Below, piece after piece: positions 51,431 to 60,202 of a stretch of DNA of 64,000 bases. The DNA is from CAG-877 sp045627525. GTDB taxonomy: Bacteria > Bacillota_I > Bacilli_A > RF39 > UBA660. Made by a program: the position numbers and the translations under genes. The stretch spans positions 1 through 64,000 of the forward strand of contig JAZQNW010000013.1 of the NCBI GenBank assembly GCA_045627525.1, read 5' to 3'. A model generated the notes under the pieces. It made no database searches and was not told the DNA's origin. It saw only the letters and a program-made list of their open reading frames with translations. Position 1 is the stretch's first letter. Every line of letters begins with the position of its first letter.

Positions 51431-53497
51431 CTATGGTCCAGGAGGGCCTCCACCAGGGCCACCGGCACCTCCACCAGAACTAGCGAATGTTGAATCATCA
51501 TTAGTTCCACTGAAAGCTTTTAAGTCTTTTTCATGACTTGTTATTTGTCCCTTAAATTCATCATCATGTGCAAATGGTTTGTTCATTGGATCTGAATATT
51601 CTTTTTCTAATCCTTTTGCTTTTAATGGTGATCTATATGTACCTTGTCCAATGCTTAAGCCAAAATCTTCATTCAATCTGCTTGCTACATATCCTATCTT
51701 TCTTTCTCTACTATCAATTATTCTAGGTCCAGCACCCATATTAGCGCGATCTTTATCCATTCCTTCATATCTTTTAGTAGCTTTATTAGCAGCTTCTTGT
51801 TTTTCTGCAGCTATTATAGATAGTCTATCATATTCATCTTTTAATGCTTGATTGCCAGGATTATGTTGATACTTAATTTTTGCATCATCAGCAGCACTTT
51901 GTGCTTTTGCTGCTGCAGATGCATATTGATCTGAAATATATTTTGCATCTGCTACATCGGTATTTGAAAGTCCTAATTTTTCAGCTCTTCTGTCACGATT
52001 TTTGTAGTTAAGATAGTCTTTTGTTCGTCCTACCAATCCACCTTGAGCTTCTTTATCACCTGTTCTAATTTTTGCCATTAAATCACTATTTTGGCTCCAT
52101 GTTTGTCCTAAAGGTGCAGGTTTCCCAGTTTGTATTCCTTTCATTGCTGCTTCGCCACCATTTAACATACCTTGACCAAAGCCAGCTAAACCGCCTCCAC
52201 CAGCAGCCATAGCAGTACCTCCAAGAAGTGCTGAAAGTCCAATGTTACTACCGGCACCTTCAAATCCAAGAACTTGTTTGAAGAATGCTGGTGCTTGTTT
52301 TATAAATAAGAACATTCCTAAGAATATTAGAACTATTGATAATAGCCCAACTGATCCATTAGCATTAGTAATATAAATACCATTTTTAATTATGTCTTTT
52401 ATTATAAACATTACAAAATATACTACTGCTAATCTTATAAATAAATCTAAATATGTTGTAATAATTGATTTTGTCCAAAGACTGAATGAATCAACTCCTT
52501 TTGATTCTTTAGATTGATTTATATTCATGTGTGCAATTATAGGTATTGGTGCAATTAATCTTAATACAGCTAATTTTACTGCACGCAATGCTATATCTAC
52601 GGTATATCCTAATAATATAAAACAGAAAATTAAGGCTACAATCCCACCAATTATTGGTGTGTATGAAAATACGTATTCACCATTTCCTGCTAATGATTCC
52701 ACAGTTGATACAAAAGTGTGAAATATTCCGGAAATAAACGATTGATTAACTTTATCATTAGCGCAAGTTAAATTTACCATTGATAATAACTGTAAAGGGT
52801 TGGCAGATGAACTTGAATATAATTCCCAAGTTTCTCTATCTAATCCACTACAAACCCAACAATCGGGTTCGGCTTCTGGATTAGTAACATTAGGTCCATA
52901 ACATTTACCTTCTGTATCATCTTCTTTTGAAATTAAATTTAATCTAAAAAATGCTCTTAAAATTGTAGTTGAAAATTGATTAGCTTCATCACTTAGAACA
53001 AAACTATTATCAAGTTCATCATTATTAACATTATCTGTTGTTCCTAATATTAACTTTCCAATGGTATTATTACTTAAAATACTATTTTGTAATGCATACA
53101 TAGTACCAAATAGTAAACCATTATTATTTAATTCTTTTTCCCATTTACTACTAGGATTTGGCACACTTATTGGTGTTAATACTGTTAGCATACCAAGACA
53201 AGTCATAATTCTAACTAATACACTACCCATACCTGTTTTTTTATCAACTGCTTTATCAGGATCCATAATTCCTTGTAGTATGCTAAGTGCTAATTTAAAT
53301 ATCATGAAGACTCCAATTATAAGTTGAAATCTAAAATAAAAATCTCTTATTGTTGAATTTGAAAATATTTCAGCTGTCGCAACGTTATAAAAAATTTGAT
53401 ATATAAGACCTAACAAGTAGAAACCAATGCTGTCAAAGAATGCAGCCATTTCTCTTAGCATGTTATGTCTAAGTGTTGCGCCTCCTAAATCTGTCAT
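51431..53497 (-). CDS. VirB6/TrbL-like polytopic channel protein
   Basis: The 688-residue protein has six or more predicted membrane helices between residues 15 and 415, with an extracellular loop of about 150 residues carrying several Cys (CYGPN, CWVCSGL). The cytoplasmic C-terminal 270 residues are Ala/Lys-rich and end in a Gly/Pro-rich tail (GGGAGGPGGGPPGP). Position before PrgI and VirB4 matches VirB6/TrbL, the translocation-channel scaffold. Sequence similarity in this family is low, so the call rests on topology and order. Confidence 0.75.
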   Translation of the reverse strand: MTDLGGATLRHNMLREMAAFFDSIGFYLLGLIYQIFYNVATAEIFSNSTIRDFYFRFQLIIGVFMIFKLALSILQGIMDPDKAVDKKTGMGSVLVRIMTCLGMLTVLTPISVPNPSSKWEKELNNNGLLFGTMYALQNSILSNNTIGKLILGTTDNVNNDELDNSFVLSDEANQFSTTILRAFFRLNLISKEDDTEGKCYGPNVTNPEAEPDCWVCSGLDRETWELYSSSSANPLQLLSMVNLTCANDKVNQSFISGIFHTFVSTVESLAGNGEYVFSYTPIIGGIVALIFCFILLGYTVDIALRAVKLAVLRLIAPIPIIAHMNINQSKESKGVDSFSLWTKSIITTYLDLFIRLAVVYFVMFIIKDIIKNGIYITNANGSVGLLSIVLIFLGMFLFIKQAPAFFKQVLGFEGAGSNIGLSALLGGTAMAAGGGGLAGFGQGMLNGGEAAMKGIQTGKPAPLGQTWSQNSDLMAKIRTGDKEAQGGLVGRTKDYLNYKNRDRRAEKLGLSNTDVADAKYISDQYASAAAKAQSAADDAKIKYQHNPGNQALKDEYDRLSIIAAEKQEAANKATKRYEGMDKDRANMGAGPRIIDSRERKIGYVASRLNEDFGLSIGQGTYRSPLKAKGLEKEYSDPMNKPFAHDDEFKGQITSHEKDLKAFSGTNDDSTFASSGGGAGGPGGGPPGP

Positions 53498-53513
53498 ATT
53501 TTATCACCTCTTT

Positions 53514-54671
53514 TTATTGCAATCCGCATGTATTAACTGATGTAAGCCCAAATATTTCTAGAGCTACACTTACTAATGGTGGTAATACAAATAGTAAACC
53601 AGCCAATACTAATCTTATAATTAATCTTTTTTGTGCTTTTGACATTTCCTCATCATCTGCTAGGATGATAACTTTAACAAAATCTACACTACTTAGTAAT
53701 AATACTAGTAATGGTCCAATAATTCTTATGTAATTTAATATTTTTTGAAGTATCCAAGCTACTGAGTCTTCATCATTTGGATCTCCTAAAAGTGAATTTT
53801 TACCATTACATTCAGTTATTTCAATTCTTTCACTTTCTTCACTTAAAATTGGTGCATTGTCATTACTATTTTCACCAAGTGCAGTTTGATATGATGTTGA
53901 CCCCATCAATTGACCATCTCTATTACTAAATTCAGCATTTTTACATATTGTATCATTAGTTGATAATTCATAGTTATATCCATTGTTTTCGTTCGTTACG
54001 CATCTAGATATTGCAGTTGGACAACTTACTTTGCCATTTATAAAAATATTTTCTTTTAAATAATTATTTAATTTTATTTGATGAGTTTTATTTTGACCAT
54101 CTTTTAACATAAAAGTATTATCAATACTTCCATAATTTTTACCATCTAATGACCATTCACTTGTTCCATCTGTATAACTTCTGAAATATGTATATAAATG
54201 AGATTTACTATTATACATGCCAATTACTGGCCCTGTACAACTATCTGATATTTTTTTTAATTTAATATTTTTATCTGATGTCTTTGATTTTATTGCATTT
54301 AAATTTATACAAGTACCATTGCATTCACTTAATGGTATTTGTTTTGCCATTATTGTGATTTCTGTTTCTGTCTGTTCAAGAACTAGTGTTGGGCAAGTAT
54401 AATTTTTATTATTTAAAGTAGCTGATTTTATGAAAGTATTTTCAAAATCATAACCATGATTCCATTTAATACTATTTCCCATTACGTTGGATCCGTCTTT
54501 AAACGCTAAATCCAATGTATTGTCTTGATTTAATTTATAATTCAAATTGTATTGATTATTTCCATTATTAAATGAATATGTACAATCAACTATACTTTCT
54601 TTAGCAAAAACATTAAAAGAACTAAAGAAAATTAGTCCAATAAAAATGAAAAAATATGTATTTCTTTTCAT
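53514..54671 (-). CDS. Secreted Cys-rich ectodomain fused to a VirB2-like two-helix domain
   Basis: The 385-residue protein has a signal peptide (1-23), an extracellular domain of about 290 residues with ten or so Cys, and a C-terminal two-helix domain (GPLLVLLLSSVDFVKVIILA, KAQKRLIIRLVLAGLLFVLP). That domain is closely similar in pattern to the 102-residue VirB2-like protein encoded just upstream. I read this as a VirB2-like anchor with a displayed head, possibly a minor or tip subunit. A leaky terminator lies before it. Confidence 0.7.
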   Translation of the reverse strand: MKRNTYFFIFIGLIFFSSFNVFAKESIVDCTYSFNNGNNQYNLNYKLNQDNTLDLAFKDGSNVMGNSIKWNHGYDFENTFIKSATLNNKNYTCPTLVLEQTETEITIMAKQIPLSECNGTCINLNAIKSKTSDKNIKLKKISDSCTGPVIGMYNSKSHLYTYFRSYTDGTSEWSLDGKNYGSIDNTFMLKDGQNKTHQIKLNNYLKENIFINGKVSCPTAISRCVTNENNGYNYELSTNDTICKNAEFSNRDGQLMGSTSYQTALGENSNDNAPILSEESERIEITECNGKNSLLGDPNDEDSVAWILQKILNYIRIIGPLLVLLLSSVDFVKVIILADDEEMSKAQKRLIIRLVLAGLLFVLPPLVSVALEIFGLTSVNTCGLQ

Positions 54672-54773
54672 AGAATCACTCCATATACATTATAACATAA
54701 TAAGTATATCAAATTAAAATTAAAATAGCAATTGATTTACTATTTATTTAAATTGATATTTTAATTTTTACAG

Positions 54774-54804
54774 CAAAAAAAAATAGCAATTTATTTGCTA
54801 TTTT
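54774..54804 (-). terminator. Internal terminator after the VirB2-like pilin gene
   Basis: AAATAGCAA/TTGCTATTT with a short loop and a long T run on the minus strand follow the stop of the 102-residue gene. A weaker relative of the same repeat occurs about 50 nt further on (54722-54748). Confidence 0.82.
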
Positions 54805-55111
54805 ATATACTATCCCAGCATGCAGCCCAGCTTGTTGAATCAGTATCACTAGCACCAGCTTGTGCTACTAGACCCATAATCATTGAAACTAAGCTTGGTA
54901 CTAAGAAGATAACAATACCATAAATTACTCTTTTTATTAATCTTGATTGTGCTGCTTTTACTTCTTTTTCATCACTAGCAATAACTGCTTTTCCTAAGTC
55001 AATGATACCAAATAAAATTAAGAAAATTGGTACTAAAATACAAACGATTCTTAATATACCATTTTTAATAATTCTAACGATTGGTTCAAATCCTCCGCAT
55101 ACACCGTTCAT
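54803..55111 (-). CDS. VirB2-like small two-helix pilin-type protein
   Basis: The 102-residue protein has two membrane helices (about 12-38 and 60-85) separated by a charged cytoplasmic loop, ASDEKEVKAAQSRLIKRVIY. It closes with an extracellular tail that carries the last Cys (AACWDSI). This is the VirB2/TrbC-like arrangement of T4SS pilins or channel subunits in Gram-positive systems. A strong terminator directly after it may raise its level relative to downstream genes. The C-terminal domain of the following 385-residue protein is its paralogue. Confidence 0.72.
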   Translation of the reverse strand: MNGVCGGFEPIVRIIKNGILRIVCILVPIFLILFGIIDLGKAVIASDEKEVKAAQSRLIKRVIYGIVIFLVPSLVSMIMGLVAQAGASDTDSTSWAACWDSI

Positions 55112-55167
55112 AAATACATCTCCTTTACTAAGTTTATAATATCTTATATATTTATTTTTGTCAATTT

Positions 55168-56160
55168 TTACTTTCTAAATAATCCAAATACTTTGCCTGA
55201 CTCTTTATTAGAATTAGCATCTAACAAACCTATTCTTATTAAAAAATCATTAATTACACCATTTTTTCTTCTTTCATCAAGTGGTGGCATATTATAGAAT
55301 ATTTTAAGATTTGCTTCATTTTCAAATTCAGCAACATCTTTACTATTAAGTAAACTTTTATTTAATAGCACGCATTTACTTTTATATTTTTTTAATACAC
55401 TACTATTTTTTCTTAATATTTTGCTTAATTTTATTGTACTTGGTTCTAGTAAATAAAACACTTGATCACAAATGTAATCTTCTGAGTAATTATTTAAGTC
55501 AATAATTATTATTTTTGCATTATCTTTATGATTATTTATTGTATTTTTTAATTGATCTCCCCTTACAGAAATCATTGTTTTATCATTAAACGCTATAAAG
55601 TCACCTTTATCAACTTCTATAGCAATTACTGAATTACCATATTTATTTGCTAATTCTTTTTTCAGCATATATGTTAAGGTCGTAGAACCGGCATCGTCTG
55701 TTATGTTTTTTATTCCTAATATTTTACATTTTGCATTAACTAATTGTTGACTTGTATCTACCTGTTCAGAAGGTGTTTGTGTTTGTATTTGTAAATGAGA
55801 TACTTCTTGAAATGTATTAGAATGCCTAATTAAATATTTTACGCCCTCTAAGTTAGTTGTAAAATTATAAATTCCCATAGTAACTATTTTTGATATTGAA
55901 TCAGCTGTACATAGTTTGCTATTTTCTGGTAAATAGAAGACTATTTTTTCAGGATCTAATCCAGTTGCTATTATTTGTAGATTATTTAAATCTTCATAAT
56001 TTTTTATAGCTGTTACATCTAATATCATTTTGTTATAAAAGAAATTTTTAAACATTTCAACTATTTCATTAGCTGTATATGTACCTGTTATGCTTTTAAT
56101 GATATCAATATCTAAATCTGTTAAAGCGTTTTGTTGAACATTTGATACTATTACATTCAT
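55168..56160 (-). CDS. TadZ/CpaE-like protein with degenerate ATPase motif
   Basis: The 330-residue protein is placed and shaped like TadZ/CpaE: an N-terminal receiver-like part and a ParA/MinD-like C-terminal domain. The deviant Walker A (usually KGGxGKT) reads NITDDAGSTTLTYML, lacking the Lys residues, so ATP hydrolysis is doubtful. Other parts of the fold remain, such as AIEVDKGDFIAF and AKIIIIDLNNYSEDY. TadZ localises Tad pilus machines to poles. The gene sits between the TadE-like gene and the VirB2-like gene, at the junction of the two halves of the locus. Confidence 0.7.
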   Translation of the reverse strand: MNVIVSNVQQNALTDLDIDIIKSITGTYTANEIVEMFKNFFYNKMILDVTAIKNYEDLNNLQIIATGLDPEKIVFYLPENSKLCTADSISKIVTMGIYNFTTNLEGVKYLIRHSNTFQEVSHLQIQTQTPSEQVDTSQQLVNAKCKILGIKNITDDAGSTTLTYMLKKELANKYGNSVIAIEVDKGDFIAFNDKTMISVRGDQLKNTINNHKDNAKIIIIDLNNYSEDYICDQVFYLLEPSTIKLSKILRKNSSVLKKYKSKCVLLNKSLLNSKDVAEFENEANLKIFYNMPPLDERRKNGVINDFLIRIGLLDANSNKESGKVFGLFRK

Positions 56161-56174
56161 AACAAATCACACTC

Positions 56175-56633
56175 CTATGTTGATTTTGACTTAGTGATAA
56201 TTCTAGTAGTACCACTAACTTGTAAAAATCTTGGTAATATCTTATTAACTATTGGTAAATCAAGATTAATTTGAGTTACTACTTTGTAATAATATGTATC
56301 AAGTTTTGATTCTGCAATTCCACCCGTACTTGATGTTGTGTCAATTCTCATAATACAATATGCTCCTTTTGATGGGCAAATCCATGAATCACCTTCAAGT
56401 GATAAACTACCATTTGGTGCATAACCAATACTGGACATATAGTTTTCTATTTTCTCTTGACATGGACCTTCAATTTCACAATTTCCTTCATATTGTTCTA
56501 TTGTGGTAATAATTTCATTTTTAACTCTAAAGGCTTTTGTATAGTTAACATTAAAGGCTAAATAGCCACTAACTAAAACTAGAAATACTACAATTATTAC
56601 CAAGTTTGTTAATCCACCTATCGCATTGTCCAT
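56175..56633 (-). CDS. TadE/pseudopilin-like protein
   Basis: The 152-residue protein has an N-terminal helix (GGLTNLVIIVVFLVLVSGYL, about 5-25) with a short cytoplasmic lead, and an extracellular domain with four Cys (CEIEGPC and CPSKGAYC). The arrangement matches TadE/TadF minor pilins of Tad systems. It lies 14 nt after the end of the upstream small pilin gene's region and upstream of the TadZ-like gene. Confidence 0.75.
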   Translation of the reverse strand: MDNAIGGLTNLVIIVVFLVLVSGYLAFNVNYTKAFRVKNEIITTIEQYEGNCEIEGPCQEKIENYMSSIGYAPNGSLSLEGDSWICPSKGAYCIMRIDTTSSTGGIAESKLDTYYYKVVTQINLDLPIVNKILPRFLQVSGTTRIITKSKST

Positions 56634-56652
56634 TATTTATCACCTCTTTTTA

Positions 56653-56823
56653 TTATCTATTTTCAAGAACTATCATACCACTATAATCACTGCTAATATT
56701 ACTCCATTGTGAATTTATTGAATTTGTAATTTTAGGCCACATAAGCCAAAAGAATCCAATAACTGCTGCAATAGCAATAACAGTAATTACTGTTAAGTTT
56801 AATTCTCCAGTAGCTGCTTTCAT
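56653..56823 (-). CDS. Flp-like small pilin (56 residues)
   Basis: This gene is short but clear: AAAGGAGAGATATTAATG precedes an open frame of 56 codons starting MKAATGELNLTVITVIAIAA. A Gly-Glu junction follows a short leader, then comes one hydrophobic helix and a polar tail, as in Flp pilins (class IVb) which are cleaved after Gly and keep Glu nearby. The Glu at mature position 5 usual for type IV pilins is Thr here; Glu is at position 1. It lies between tadC and the tadE-like gene, the expected place for a major pilin. Confidence 0.78.
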   Translation of the reverse strand: MKAATGELNLTVITVIAIAAVIGFFWLMWPKITNSINSQWSNISSDYSGMIVLENR

Positions 56824-56900
56824 TAATATCTCTCCTTTCTATTTTACTAATTATATTATAACAAATTTATATCTAATAAACAATATATGTATCACTTTGT

Positions 56901-57689
56901 TTACAAATTGAACATTAACATCATAGATATCAAAATAACTAACATGACACCTACACCAGTTACAACTAACATTATCATAGTTTGGCTTTCCATATGTCCT
57001 AAACGTTCTTTATATTTAGTTTCTCTGGCTTTATTTTGAAGATTTGATACTGTTCTTGAAAACATCATCAATCTTTCTTGCTTTTTCTCTTGAGTTCCAA
57101 TTCCTAGACGATATAACAAACGCATCATTCTCATTGAATCTCTTACTGGATACGTATTTGCAAATTCCATATATGGATCAATGCTGGCATCACCAGCGTT
57201 AATCTTTTCAATTAAAATACGAAGACCTGGTTTAAATATTTCAGGTGCATCGTCGATTGACTTACCTAATGCAACCGGAACAGTATAATGTTGAATTAAT
57301 ATTTCTAAACTCTTTAAATAGTATGGCAACATTATATCTATTTCATGCAAATGAGCTTTATAAAAACTTTTTAATTGACTATATGGTAGTTTAAATACTA
57401 AAAATGCAACAACTATTGATAAAACTACATTTAGTAAAAATTGGCCATTACTTCCTGCAGTTATTGCAAACATTATTACTAATGTAACTAATGCATATGT
57501 TACTCTTTGCATATATAATTGATCTGCATCTACGTCTTCACCATATTTAGCATAAACTAAAAATGTATAATCATCTTCTCTAATAATTTGGAGATATTTT
57601 TCATTATCAATCATAAATTTTTTCTTATCTATTGTATTGTTATAGATTAAAACGAAAAATATGATTGCTCCTACAATTAACGCTTCCAT
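56901..57689 (-). CDS. tadC: TadC-like type II secretion F-domain protein
   Basis: The 262-residue membrane protein has the type II/IV secretion F (GspF) domain: LHEIDIMLPYYLKSLEILIQ, then GKSIDDAPEIFKPGLRILIE and a final pair of helices (IMLVVTGVGVMLVILISMML). It is one of the two paired platform proteins of Tad systems. Its ATG shares one base with the stop of tadB, so they are coupled. CpaF, encoded two genes upstream, is the ATPase that would drive this platform. Confidence 0.9.
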   Translation of the reverse strand: MEALIVGAIIFFVLIYNNTIDKKKFMIDNEKYLQIIREDDYTFLVYAKYGEDVDADQLYMQRVTYALVTLVIMFAITAGSNGQFLLNVVLSIVVAFLVFKLPYSQLKSFYKAHLHEIDIMLPYYLKSLEILIQHYTVPVALGKSIDDAPEIFKPGLRILIEKINAGDASIDPYMEFANTYPVRDSMRMMRLLYRLGIGTQEKKQERLMMFSRTVSNLQNKARETKYKERLGHMESQTMIMLVVTGVGVMLVILISMMLMFNL

Positions 57690-58591
57690 TATTCAGCACC
57701 TACATTCTCATTATAATATCTTTCTCCCTTTAATAGGAAATACGAATTAATAATTACAACACCATGTAATAGCAATTGAACATACCATCTTTGAAGTAAA
57801 ATTAGATATGTTTCTCTACCAAGTAAATATTGCACTAACATGATTAATAAATATAACATTATACCAAATTGTAGAAATGATTTATGGAATGTAGCTCTTT
57901 CAATTCTATCTCGATATACACTTTCAACGAGCATATCAATATCTAATTGCATATTATCTAATGAGTCAGCTGAGTTTCTTGCGCCCTCTTTTGTTATTTG
58001 TAAAAATAACTGATGCATATTCTTTACTATATAGTATGGATAAATACTACTCATATATTGTAATGATTCATCAATACTACCATTTTGATAAGCTAATTCA
58101 ATCATATGATCTACATCACTTTTTACTGGGTCTTCTAAAATCCCTGAATTTCTTACACCCTCTAGTGATTTTACGAAACTCTGTGTAGTTGCAAATTCCA
58201 TTATTACATTTGATGTATATACTTGTATTTGTTCAAATATAAATTCACTGTATACACGTTTACATCTCAAATAAGATAAATATGGTACAACTGCTACTAC
58301 AGCAATTACGTAAAAAACAGAAATAATTAGATTATAAAAATACAAATAACTAACTACAGCTGCAAAAATTGACATTCCAGCAACTTGAATTGTATATTGT
58401 CTTATTGTATATTCTTGACCTAATTCTTTTGTTTTTTCTCTTACAACTTTAAATGAGTATGGTGCAAATTTTGTGTATGCTTGACCAACTTGATCGATAA
58501 TATATTTTCTTATATTTTGCCCTTGGCAGTTACGATAAAAATATACTATTAGAACAATTACTGTTATTAAAAATAATTCCTCTATATACAT
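57689..58591 (-). CDS. tadB: TadB-like type II secretion F-domain protein
   Basis: This protein of about 300 residues has an N-terminal membrane anchor, the F-domain pattern (FIFEQIQVYTSNVIMEFATT, LYQ-like AYQNGSIDESLQYMSSIYP) and terminal membrane helices. It pairs with TadC to form the inner-membrane platform of a Tad pilus. The start is set at ATG 58591 after AGGGGAGTG; an earlier ATG at 58639 lies before this ribosome-binding site. Its stop and the tadC start overlap. Confidence 0.88.
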   Translation of the reverse strand: MYIEELFLITVIVLIVYFYRNCQGQNIRKYIIDQVGQAYTKFAPYSFKVVREKTKELGQEYTIRQYTIQVAGMSIFAAVVSYLYFYNLIISVFYVIAVVAVVPYLSYLRCKRVYSEFIFEQIQVYTSNVIMEFATTQSFVKSLEGVRNSGILEDPVKSDVDHMIELAYQNGSIDESLQYMSSIYPYYIVKNMHQLFLQITKEGARNSADSLDNMQLDIDMLVESVYRDRIERATFHKSFLQFGIMLYLLIMLVQYLLGRETYLILLQRWYVQLLLHGVVIINSYFLLKGERYYNENVGAE

Positions 58592-58675
58592 TTTTTTCAC
58601 TCCCCTTCTATTCTTCTGCAGCAATATATGTATTAACATTGCTGCAACAGGTTGTGTTAATACTAATTATAAAAT

Positions 58676-60157
58676 TTATTCAGTAGTTAGTGACTGTAAA
58701 TCAGACATTTGTGTTGTTGGTTGTATTAATGGAGTTAATGGTTGCATTGATTGTACAGTTTGTTGAACTGGTTCTACTGGAATTAATGGTTGTGATGGAA
58801 TATTTGGTATTACAGGTGGTGTTGGTGTTTGTTGCTGAACATCAGGACTAGGAATAGCTTGTACTGGTTGTACAATATTTTGTGGTATCAAATTTTGTTG
58901 TGTAGGTACAACATTTTGCACTGGTTGTACTTGTTCACTAGGAACATTTACTGATGGTGTTTGTTGTTTGATAGAATTTTCTGAAGTTGTGCTTGGTTCT
59001 TGCTGTAAATCCTGTGTTTGTTCTTGATTATTTATAGCCACTTGTTCATCTTGTTTATTTTCCGCTGGAGCATCAACATCTGCTTCAAACGGCATATCAT
59101 CAACCATTTTATCTGTAACTGAACAGATATCAATATTTTGATTTTCTAAATAATTAATTAAATGTTGACTTGGTTTTCTTAGAACAGGCTCTTTACCAAA
59201 CATTTTTTGATATATAATTCTACTCTGTGGTTGATTATTATCATCAACGTAGAATTCTGTAACTTCATCTACTTCACGATGAAATTTTCCATATTCCTTA
59301 CTATAAAAGGCCCTTATATGAACACCCAATTGAATATATCTATATATAGTCGATAGAAACTGGTTAACATCTAGATCTGTTTCCATTAAACTATAAAGAC
59401 GATATGGTATTGCTGATGCTTTATCAGCATGTATTGTTGATAGAATATTATGTCCTGAAGATATAGAGTTACGAACAGCACTAACGGCCTCAGCACTACG
59501 TACTTCTGAAAGTAATATCCATTTTGGGTTTTGTCTCATACAAGTTACTAATACATCGGTATAACTCGCTACATTATTAGTCTTCATTGAAACTATATCT
59601 CTTTGAGGAAATATTTTGTCTAAATGAAGTTCTAGTGTATCTTCAATTGTAATTATTTTTTCTTCTGTTTTTGTATGACTAGCTAAGTATTTTACAAATT
59701 CAGTTTTACCTGAACCAGTTTCACCAGCAACTATTATGTTACAATGTCCTTCAACACATTTAATTAAAATATCATGGATATCTTGTGTAAAATAATCTTC
59801 TTTTAATAATTTTTCTTTTTCCAATCTAATTTTAGCTGGAGTTTTACGGATAACCATTGCTATACCATTTGTTGCAATTGATGCATGAACAAAGTTTAAA
59901 CGTAATTCACTTGATTCTGCATCCAAAAACGGTTTAGCATTGTTAAATGTCGTTCCCATTACATTAGAACATTGAAAGGCAAGTTTTTCAATAAAATCAG
60001 ATGTTACACCAGTAACTTCTACTCTCATTGAACCTTGTGTTAATGAACGAACCCAAATTTGACCACCATTATCAAATGAGATATCTGTTATATCATCATT
60101 ATCTAATAACGCTCTCAATGGACCGAAATCAAGTTTGTCAAAAATGTTTTCATTCAT
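58676..60157 (-). CDS. cpaF: CpaF/TadA secretion ATPase (VirB11 family) with Gln/Pro-rich tail
   Basis: This protein of about 493 residues has the VirB11/CpaF ATPase core: Walker A GETGSGKT (about residues 145-152), ITIEDTLELHL as Asp box, Walker B ILLSEVRSAEAV and the His-box SGHNILSTIHADKASA. It is a hexameric motor that would drive Tad pilus assembly and may also serve as the VirB11 that Gram-positive T4SS normally lack. The last 130 residues are a Gln/Pro/Val-rich disordered tail, unusual for CpaF. The start is ATG 60157 after AGGGAAGTGG. Confidence 0.95.
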   Translation of the reverse strand: MNENIFDKLDFGPLRALLDNDDITDISFDNGGQIWVRSLTQGSMRVEVTGVTSDFIEKLAFQCSNVMGTTFNNAKPFLDAESSELRLNFVHASIATNGIAMVIRKTPAKIRLEKEKLLKEDYFTQDIHDILIKCVEGHCNIIVAGETGSGKTEFVKYLASHTKTEEKIITIEDTLELHLDKIFPQRDIVSMKTNNVASYTDVLVTCMRQNPKWILLSEVRSAEAVSAVRNSISSGHNILSTIHADKASAIPYRLYSLMETDLDVNQFLSTIYRYIQLGVHIRAFYSKEYGKFHREVDEVTEFYVDDNNQPQSRIIYQKMFGKEPVLRKPSQHLINYLENQNIDICSVTDKMVDDMPFEADVDAPAENKQDEQVAINNQEQTQDLQQEPSTTSENSIKQQTPSVNVPSEQVQPVQNVVPTQQNLIPQNIVQPVQAIPSPDVQQQTPTPPVIPNIPSQPLIPVEPVQQTVQSMQPLTPLIQPTTQMSDLQSLTTE

Positions 60158-60202
60158 TAATACCACTTCCCTTTCATTCTTTTTTTATTCTTTTATTCTT
60201 TA

